41,188 nt of DNA from the NCBI GenBank assembly GCA_030528445.1, contig JAUMYV010000009.1, positions 1-41,188 on the forward strand, given 5' to 3'. The notes beneath the pieces are model-generated. The model ran no database searches and was not told the origin of the DNA. It was given only the letters and a program-made list of their open reading frames with translations. Position 1 is the stretch's first letter. Each line of letters starts with the position of its first letter. The stretch is from Porphyromonadaceae bacterium (GTDB taxonomy: Bacteria; Bacteroidota; Bacteroidia; Bacteroidales; Porphyromonadaceae). The position numbers were made by a program, and so were the translations under genes. Of the stretch, positions 35,659 to 41,188 are shown one piece after another.

Positions 35659-36000
35659 CTCCTTTTTAGTTAAATAGTGTGAATAAACTAGGGTAAAATT
35701 CGGGCGAACGGAGCGACGATTTCGGGGCGATTGGTTCGCCTTCGTGGAAAAACGCTTAGAGATTTTTTCGAATGAGTCCTACAATCCGCTGCGATGTGTA
35801 CACACTTCCGAAAAGATTAGTGCAGAGAAATTCTGAAATTCTTGCTTGTCATGAATGGAATCGGGCCAAACCCCACCCTATCTAACTGACTATTAGATAA
35901 ATGAAAAATCACATTTTAAGCGACTATTTCCGCTAGGCTAGGAACTAAGTGCCCAAACGAGGTCGGACTCAATCTAGAGCCTCCTAGGTGGCAAATACGC
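35659..36000 (+). repeat. interspersed repeat, copy 4 (5'-truncated, with micro-inversion)
   Basis: Starts at the CTTTTTAGTTAAATAGTGTGAATA-like block and keeps the central block (35757-35840) and the 3' block (GTGCCCAAACGAGGTCG, CTAGAGCCTCCTAG, CAAATACGC). It lacks the GC-rich palindrome of the other copies. Within the central block the spacer between the small inverted repeats is reversed relative to the other three copies. Confidence 0.83.
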
Positions 36001-36117
36001 AGTCTGCTGTTTTTCGCCCTCCGCAAAGCATTTCTCTCATCAACATTCTGAAATTTGAGCTAAAATATAAATCTTGGGGGAGCTAAGCATCGCTACGGAG
36101 GGTGCAGTTTTTTGTTT

Positions 36118-36125
36118 TATCTTTG
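36118..36125 (+). promoter_or_regulatory. -7 element for trxB
   Basis: TATCTTTG, an exact TAnnTTTG match, 74 bp before the trxB start. The -33 element is unclear. Confidence 0.5.
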
Positions 36126-36199
36126 CCCGTATCGAATAAACCTAGACTTAAGCATTTGAGTTATACTCTTAGTAAATAATCCAGTATAGAACTTATTAT

Positions 36200-37144
36200 A
36201 TGAGTAGAGAACATCGTCGCTGCCTGATCATCGGTTCGGGCCCTGCTGGCTACACAGCCGCCATTTACGCATCACGCGCCAACCTAGCCCCCCTCCTCTA
36301 CGAGGGCATCCAGCCAGGTGGTCAGCTTACCACGACCACAGAGGTGGAGAACTTCCCTGGCTACCCCGAGGGAACTACTGGCTCCTCGCTCATGGCAGAT
36401 CTACGTAAGCAGTCCGAGCGCTTCGGTGCAGAGATTCGCCGAGGGATTGCAGTCAAGGCAGATCTATCCAAGGCACCCTACCTGATTACTTTCGATACGG
36501 GCGAAGAAATCACGGCCGACACAGTGATTATCTCCACAGGTGCTACTGCCAAGTATCTTGGTCTAGAGGACGAAACCAAATATGCGGGCATGGGGGTATC
36601 GGCATGTGCTACCTGCGACGGCTTCTTCTATCGCAATAAGGTCGTAGCCGTAGTAGGTGGTGGCGACACAGCATGTGAGGAGGCTCTATATCTGGCGAGC
36701 CTAGCCAAGCACGTCTATATGATTGTGCGCAAAAACTACCTACGCGCCTCGGAGATTATGCAGGAGCGCGTCCGTAAGGCAGAGAACATCACCATCCTCT
36801 TTGAGCACAACACCGTAGGGCTATTTGGCGAAAACGGCGTCGAGGGGGCACACCTAGTCAAGCGCAAGGGAGAACCCGACGAGGAGATGGTAGATATCGC
36901 GATCGACGGCTTCTTCCTAGCCATTGGCCATACTCCCAACTCGGGTCTATTCGCCGACTACCTCAAGCTCGACGAGACCGGGTATATCATCACCGAGGCG
37001 CACTCACCACGAACCAACGTCCCCGGGGTATATGCAGCGGGCGACGTAGCAGACCCACACTACCGCCAAGCCGTGACGGCAGCAGCATCGGGCTGTAAGG
37101 CTGCTATCGAGGCCGAGCGCTACTTGGGCGAACAAGGGCTCTAG
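36200..37144 (+). CDS. trxB: thioredoxin-disulfide reductase
   Basis: 314 residues, full length. FAD site GSGPAGYTAAIYASRA at 12-27, redox-active CATC at 136-139, NADPH site GGGDTACEEA about 153-162, and a C-terminal FAD motif GVYAAGDVAD. Uses NADPH to reduce thioredoxin in the cytoplasm. It has its own promoter and a terminator directly after. The genes downstream encode thioredoxin-fold envelope proteins, but the intervening terminator and repeats argue against one operon. Confidence 0.97.
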   Translation: MSREHRRCLIIGSGPAGYTAAIYASRANLAPLLYEGIQPGGQLTTTTEVENFPGYPEGTTGSSLMADLRKQSERFGAEIRRGIAVKADLSKAPYLITFDTGEEITADTVIISTGATAKYLGLEDETKYAGMGVSACATCDGFFYRNKVVAVVGGGDTACEEALYLASLAKHVYMIVRKNYLRASEIMQERVRKAENITILFEHNTVGLFGENGVEGAHLVKRKGEPDEEMVDIAIDGFFLAIGHTPNSGLFADYLKLDETGYIITEAHSPRTNVPGVYAAGDVADPHYRQAVTAAASGCKAAIEAERYLGEQGL

Positions 37145-37168
37145 GGCGAGAGACCCAACAAACCTCAA

Positions 37169-37207
37169 GGGGCTGTGGCAAAATTTACTTTTGCTGCAGC
37201 CCCTTTT
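37169..37207 (+). terminator. Rho-independent terminator after trxB
   Basis: GGGGCTGTGGCAAAA pairs with TTTTGCTGCAGCCCC (two mismatches), followed by TTTT. Confidence 0.8.
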
Positions 37208-37212
37208 AGGTG

Positions 37213-37487
37213 TTTCAGAATGCGCAAAATGCAAGGCGCAAAGACTGAGGCATACTAGAGTATGTGACCGAAGCCGACGACGAAGTCCGTGCGGAGCAAA
37301 TGTCGCAAGTAACACAGCAGTTTGCGTATTATGACACACCGTCTTTGTTTTTCAGAATCCATATAATGCAAGACTCTAAGCCTGACTCCGACGATGAAGT
37401 CCGTGCCGAACCAAAGAGCCATCCTAGAGTAAGCGACTTGGGAGAAATATCGCGAGTACAACAGCCGTTTCATATTATGCCACACCG
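37213..37487. repeat. two related degenerate repeat units in tandem
   Basis: Unit 1 (37213-37341) and unit 2 (37350-37487) both begin TTTCAGAAT, share an AATGCAAG segment, GACGA.GAAGTCCGTGC, and TATCGC/TCGC-AGTA...ACAGC.GTTT, and both end TATTATG.CACACCG. In unit 1 the near-terminal segments AATGCGCAAAATGC and, on the opposite strand, AATACGCAAACTGC form imperfect terminal inverted repeats. The units look like decayed small mobile or repeat elements unrelated to the four-copy family. Confidence 0.7.
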
Positions 37488-37504
37488 ACCTTTCTCTCAT
37501 TTGC

Positions 37505-37512
37505 TAGATTTG
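37505..37512 (+). promoter_or_regulatory. candidate -7 element for the envelope redox operon
   Basis: TAGATTTG fits TAnnTTTG, 88 bp before the first start codon. No clear -33 element, so this is weak. Confidence 0.35.
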
Positions 37513-37600
37513 TGTTACTTTTACCCTCGTGCTTTTTGTTACTCATTCGGATTAAATCAAAATTAAGTAAGATACTCTAATCATCAAATCAATTAGACTT

Positions 37601-38092
37601 ATGAGAAAGCTACTCTACACGCTAGGCTTGGCTCTCGGTATTAGCCTCATCGCCTCAGCTCAGATCCCAGACTTCAAGCTCAAGGACATTGACGGACGTA
37701 CGCACCAGACTACTGCCGTTGTCGGTCAAGGCAAACCTGTCGTTATGAGCTTCTTTGCTACTTGGTGCAAACCTTGCCTCAGAGAGCTAAGCGCCATCCA
37801 CGAGGTTTATGCCGACTGGAAGGAAGAGACTGGCGTAGAGCTGATCGCCGTTTCCATCGACGAAGGTGCCAATAGCCGCAAGGTTAAGCCTCTGGCTCGT
37901 AGCAACGGCTGGGAGTGGATGGTGCTGCTCGACCCCAATAGCGACCTGATGCGTGCCATGAACGTAACAATGGTACCTACGGTCGTGATCTTCGACGGCG
38001 AAGGGAAAATCGCCTATCGCCATACTGGCTATAACGAAGGCGGCGAACAGGAGATTATCGCAGAGGTACGCAAACTCATCAAGAAGAAGTAG
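37601..38092 (+). CDS. TlpA/ResA-like envelope thioredoxin-fold protein
   Basis: 163 residues with a cleavable signal peptide (MRKLLYTLGLALGISLIASA, then QIPDF). Thioredoxin fold with redox-active WCKPC (Cys56, Cys59), the VSIDEGANSRKV helix-strand typical of TlpA/AhpC-TSA-like proteins, and cis-proline MVPTVVIF. A periplasmic disulfide reductase or oxidase. First gene of a three-gene operon; the next gene starts 6 bp later. Confidence 0.9.
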   Translation: MRKLLYTLGLALGISLIASAQIPDFKLKDIDGRTHQTTAVVGQGKPVVMSFFATWCKPCLRELSAIHEVYADWKEETGVELIAVSIDEGANSRKVKPLARSNGWEWMVLLDPNSDLMRAMNVTMVPTVVIFDGEGKIAYRHTGYNEGGEQEIIAEVRKLIKKK

Positions 38093-38098
38093 AGTAGT

Positions 38099-39784
38099 AT
38101 GAAGAAGAGTCTTTTGGCGCTCTACGCACTGGCCTCTCTCTCTGGTCTCGGCCTGCACTCTGCACAAGCACAGAGCGAGAGCAGCGGCTGGGGCAAGCTC
38201 AACTACAGCATTCTGCTGCAGAGCGATCTGCACCTTAGCCAAGACAAGAAGCTATCACATCGCTTCACGGGGATGTCGTACTTGGACATGAAGCTCTCCA
38301 ACGACTACCTAAGCCTAGGAGTGCGTGGCGAATATATGCCACATCCTCTACCAGGATTACACTCCACAGCTGGCAAGGGCATCAGCCATCTCTACCTCAG
38401 AGGCAAGTACAAGGCACTTGACCTGACAGTCGGCGACGTGTACGAGCAGTTTGGCTCCGGACTCCTACTACGTGCCTACGAAGACCGCCCTCTAGGCATC
38501 GACAACGCCATACGAGGAGGCAGATTGGTTGTGACGCCTGTAGAGGGAGTTCGGTTGGTTGCCTTGGGCGGTCAGCAGCGCAATCACTTCGACCGAGATG
38601 GTAAACTCTGGCACAGCTCTCGCGGACACGTGCTGGGTACCGACCTACAGCTAGACTTGCAGTCGCTCATCCGACCATTGCAGGAGAGTGACCTACGCAT
38701 CGACCTAGGCGGTAGCTTCGTGAGCAAATACGAAAAGACGGATGCGGGTATGTTTATCCTACACCCGACCGACCCCAAGCTCAGGCTCAATCTGCCCGAG
38801 ACGACACCAGCTTGGTCTGGTCGCACAACCCTGCAGTATGGTGCTTGGGAGGTTTATGGTGAATACGGCTACAAGTGGGCCGACCCCAACCGCTCCAATA
38901 AGTACACCTATGCACCTGGCTCGGTAGCCATGCTGACGGCCTCGTATTCGTCCAATAAGATCAGTGCGGTAGTTGGAGCAAGACGTGCCGAAGACTTCGA
39001 CTTCCGCTCGGCTCGCTCGGCTGCGGAAACCGACCTTAGGGTCAACCACCTGCTCCCCTTCACACAGGCGCAGACCTATACGCTAGCAGCCCTACGCCCC
39101 TATGCCACTCAAGCTCGAGGCGAATGGGCGCTGCAGGGGGAGCTACGCTACTCTCTAGACCGAGGCACAGCTCTAGGCGGACGCTATGGAACCAAAATCA
39201 AGCTGACGGCCTCGTACATCAGTGCGCTCAAACCCAAGGCAAGCGAAAAGCCTTTTGACAACCTCCTACAAGGCGACAATGGCATTCGCTACGACTACTT
39301 CGGCTGGGGAGACAAGCTCTTCCACGACTTTGGTCTAGAGATTAGCCGCAAGATGAGTAGCTCGTACTCATTCGCCTTCAGCTACTTCAATCAGTACTAC
39401 AACCAGTTCATGCTCGAGCAGCATGGCGAGCATGATGTGCGTAGCCACATATTCGTCTACGACGGCAAGCATCGCCTATCCAAGTCTCTAGGCTTGCGCA
39501 CAGAGCTACAGTATCTGCTCTCTGGGCAGGCCGACGGCGACTGGATGTTTGGTCTCGTAGAAGCCTCTATCGGCAAACACCTCATCGTATCCCTAAGCGA
39601 CCAGTACAACAATGGTAAAACCAAGGAGCACTACCCAATGGTCGCAGTGGCTGGCACCTACAAGTCGCATCGCCTACAGCTCTCGTGGGGACGTACGCGC
39701 GCAGGGATCAACTGCTCTGGTGGTGTGTGCCGCATGATGCCAGAGACCCAAGGACTATATCTATCACTTAATTCAGCATTCTAA
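38099..39784 (+). CDS. DUF6029-like outer membrane beta-barrel protein
   Basis: 561 residues with a signal peptide (MKKSLLALYALASLSGLGLHSAQAQ). The rest is rich in alternating aromatic/polar beta-strand stretches (e.g. FSYFNQYYNQF, HRLQLSWGRTRAG) and ends in an aromatic residue (LNSAF), as barrel proteins do. Near the C-terminus NCSGGVC carries two cysteines four residues apart. The family label is from recognition of the overall pattern, not from a search. Its stop directly abuts the ATG of the next gene, and it lies between two thioredoxin-fold proteins, suggesting a partner in envelope redox chemistry. Confidence 0.75.
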   Translation: MKKSLLALYALASLSGLGLHSAQAQSESSGWGKLNYSILLQSDLHLSQDKKLSHRFTGMSYLDMKLSNDYLSLGVRGEYMPHPLPGLHSTAGKGISHLYLRGKYKALDLTVGDVYEQFGSGLLLRAYEDRPLGIDNAIRGGRLVVTPVEGVRLVALGGQQRNHFDRDGKLWHSSRGHVLGTDLQLDLQSLIRPLQESDLRIDLGGSFVSKYEKTDAGMFILHPTDPKLRLNLPETTPAWSGRTTLQYGAWEVYGEYGYKWADPNRSNKYTYAPGSVAMLTASYSSNKISAVVGARRAEDFDFRSARSAAETDLRVNHLLPFTQAQTYTLAALRPYATQARGEWALQGELRYSLDRGTALGGRYGTKIKLTASYISALKPKASEKPFDNLLQGDNGIRYDYFGWGDKLFHDFGLEISRKMSSSYSFAFSYFNQYYNQFMLEQHGEHDVRSHIFVYDGKHRLSKSLGLRTELQYLLSGQADGDWMFGLVEASIGKHLIVSLSDQYNNGKTKEHYPMVAVAGTYKSHRLQLSWGRTRAGINCSGGVCRMMPETQGLYLSLNSAF

Positions 39785-41158
39785 ATGAAAAAAATCTTTG
39801 CAACACTTGTGGCAGTAGGGGCTCTACTCACTGCCTGCGATAAAAACCAGGAAGAGCCTCGCTGGGAGAGTAACGAGGGAGTTCAGCTAAGCGAAGCTGA
39901 GCGCCGCACCGTCCTCATCGAGGAATATACAGGACAGGACTGCGTCAACTGCCCTTCGGCCGCTGGTGTCCTACACAAACTAGAGAAGGAGTTTCCCAAC
40001 AATGTAATTGTCGTGGCTATGCACTCCGAACACTCTGGGATGGCTCGTGAGCTGAAGAATGCCGAGGCTACTCGTTTGGCTAAGCACTTCGGCCTGCCCA
40101 ATGCCGTACCTATGATGATGATGAACCGTATGCCCTTCGCAGACAAAAAAAACTACAACTCCGACTTCGCGCAGTGGCCCAATAGCATCCGCAAGCTGGT
40201 CAATACACCTAAGCTAGCAGATATCGAGCTTGGCAAGCCCAGCTTCGACAAAGCCCAAGATGAGCTACGCCTGAGCGTCAAGGTCAAGCCAGCGGCCACC
40301 ATGAGCGACAAGCGAGTGAGGCTAGTGGCCTGGTTGGTAGAGGATGTGGTAGCCAACCAGAAGCTCCTAACAGGTGAGACTAAAAAAGACTATAAGCACC
40401 ACAACGTCCTGCGCAAAGTACTATCGGATGGCGATGCCCTACGAGTGAATGTAGACCAAGAGATTATGCTCACGGGGAAAGGTCTCAAAGCGAGCGTCAA
40501 GGATATGGCCAACGCCAAGGTAGTGGTATTCATCCAGAAGCTAGAGGGTAGCGAAGAGGTACTAGCGGCACGTCTGGTTGGTCTCGGTGATGGCCTCAAG
40601 CCAGGTCCAGGGTCTAAACCACAGCCTCAGCCCGAGCCTCAACCAGAGGATAACAAACCCACCGTGCGCGAGGGCATAAGCTTCTACCTAGCCAAGACTA
40701 CTGTGGACGAAAGCGACTTCTCTCTCAAATTCGCCGAGCTAATCGAGCAGGTCAACTCTGGGCACGAATTTAAGTTCGATCAGGTTACGTCAATCGATGA
40801 GCACTACGAGTTCGTCACTCCCAATATTTTCCTACATCCTGGCAAGAACGCCCCCGCAGGCAAGTACCAGATCAAGATTGAGAAAGTGAGCCACAAGAAT
40901 GATGCTTCGGTCGGCTTATTCTCGGTATGTGTCTTTGGTAAGTGCAACCAAGCCCAGAGCAAGGAGAAGCACGAAGAGGAGATTACCATCCAACCAGCCG
41001 ACAAGCTTGTCACGGAGCTTATCCAAATCCACTATAATGTGGAGCAAGCTCCAGCCGAGGGTACCGAATACAAGCTTAGGGTGGGCGTTCTGGATATGTC
41101 CAACAAAGAGGTAGCACACTGCTTCATCACCTTCGTCTTCAAGAAACCTACCCAATAG
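39785..41158 (+). CDS. Omp28-like thioredoxin-fold lipoprotein with added C-terminal domain
   Basis: 457 residues. Lipoprotein signal MKKIFATLVAVGALLTAC (Cys18). Thioredoxin-like Omp28 domain about 40-275 starting VLIEEYTGQDCVNCPSAAG, with a CVNC pair (Cys53, Cys56) in the redox position. A Pro/Glu/Gln linker about 276-292 leads to a beta-rich C-terminal domain (about 296-457) with another pair in SVCVFGKC, which I do not recognise. It lacks a typical type IX secretion C-terminal signal. Third gene of the operon, with no gap after the barrel gene. Confidence 0.82.
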   Translation: MKKIFATLVAVGALLTACDKNQEEPRWESNEGVQLSEAERRTVLIEEYTGQDCVNCPSAAGVLHKLEKEFPNNVIVVAMHSEHSGMARELKNAEATRLAKHFGLPNAVPMMMMNRMPFADKKNYNSDFAQWPNSIRKLVNTPKLADIELGKPSFDKAQDELRLSVKVKPAATMSDKRVRLVAWLVEDVVANQKLLTGETKKDYKHHNVLRKVLSDGDALRVNVDQEIMLTGKGLKASVKDMANAKVVVFIQKLEGSEEVLAARLVGLGDGLKPGPGSKPQPQPEPQPEDNKPTVREGISFYLAKTTVDESDFSLKFAELIEQVNSGHEFKFDQVTSIDEHYEFVTPNIFLHPGKNAPAGKYQIKIEKVSHKNDASVGLFSVCVFGKCNQAQSKEKHEEEITIQPADKLVTELIQIHYNVEQAPAEGTEYKLRVGVLDMSNKEVAHCFITFVFKKPTQ

Positions 41159-41188
41159 GGGTAATACTCAAACCAAACGATTAGGGGC

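Larger units (their letters stand above)
37145..37600. other. 456-bp intergenic region between trxB and the envelope redox operon
   Basis: Contains the trxB terminator, two degenerate repeat units (37213-37341 and 37350-37487) and a candidate promoter. Overlapping open frames on both strands (37264-37566 plus, 37255-37500 minus) come from the repeat units and show no domain. Confidence 0.6.

Noticed and set aside
37255..37566. Overlapping 80-100 aa frames on both strands after trxB
   Set aside because: They arise from the two degenerate repeat units; the two strands give equally open, unrelated frames and no domain.

Overview
The window looks like chromosomal DNA of a Bacteroidota bacterium, most likely a Porphyromonadaceae/Porphyromonas-type Bacteroidales. 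The signs are the Bacteroidota promoter elements (TAnnTTTG at -7 with TTG/TTTG about 20 bp upstream), relaxed lipoprotein signal peptides, little Shine-Dalgarno sequence, an Omp28-type lipoprotein, a short TonB with an EP-rich linker, and a five-protein MacB/FtsX-type permease system. Genus is an inference from gene style; no rRNA or tRNA gene is present to fix it. I see no CRISPR array, prophage or intact transposase.

Layout. (1) 1-5046, minus strand: three tandem lipoprotein paralogues of the cholesterol-dependent cytolysin (CDC) fold, the last cut by the window edge. They resemble the CDC-like (CDCL) proteins of Bacteroidota, which are known two-component, MAC-like antibacterial pore formers. 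(2) 5902-6861: a D-2-hydroxyacid dehydrogenase. (3) 6897-15501, minus strand: a tripartite ABC export operon (HlyD adaptor, two pairs of permeases around one ATPase, TolC-like outer membrane factor), preceded by an array of GTGTTCG/CGGACAC half-sites. (4) 16493-19804, plus strand: yicC, then a guanidino-modifying enzyme coupled to radA. (5) 25126 down to 19900, minus strand: pyrH, a ParE/RelE-type toxin-antitoxin pair, frr, rsgA, a CapA-like protein, an M48 peptidase and ridA. (6) 28274 down to 25294, minus strand: polyprenyl synthetase, tatD, xerC-like recombinase, hpf. (7) tonB on the minus strand, then ppiD-like and rlmN on the plus strand. (8) dps and eno on the minus strand. (9) trxB on the plus strand, then an envelope thioredoxin / DUF6029-like barrel / Omp28-like lipoprotein operon.

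The most striking non-coding signal is an interspersed repeat of about 340-465 bp. It occurs four times (5277-5710, 15775-16237, 29356-29816 inverted, 35659-36000), once in each of the four divergent intergenic regions, and in none of the convergent, tandem or intra-operon gaps. The copies share ordered blocks, including a nested hairpin. One copy carries a clean micro-inversion of an 8-bp spacer between 6-bp inverted repeats. Immediately beyond copy 2 lie two adjacent perfect DnaA boxes.

Functional themes: envelope biology (TonB, ABC export, envelope redox proteins, lipoprotein pore formers), ribosome maintenance (frr, rsgA, hpf, rlmN) and stress protection (dps, trxB, radA).
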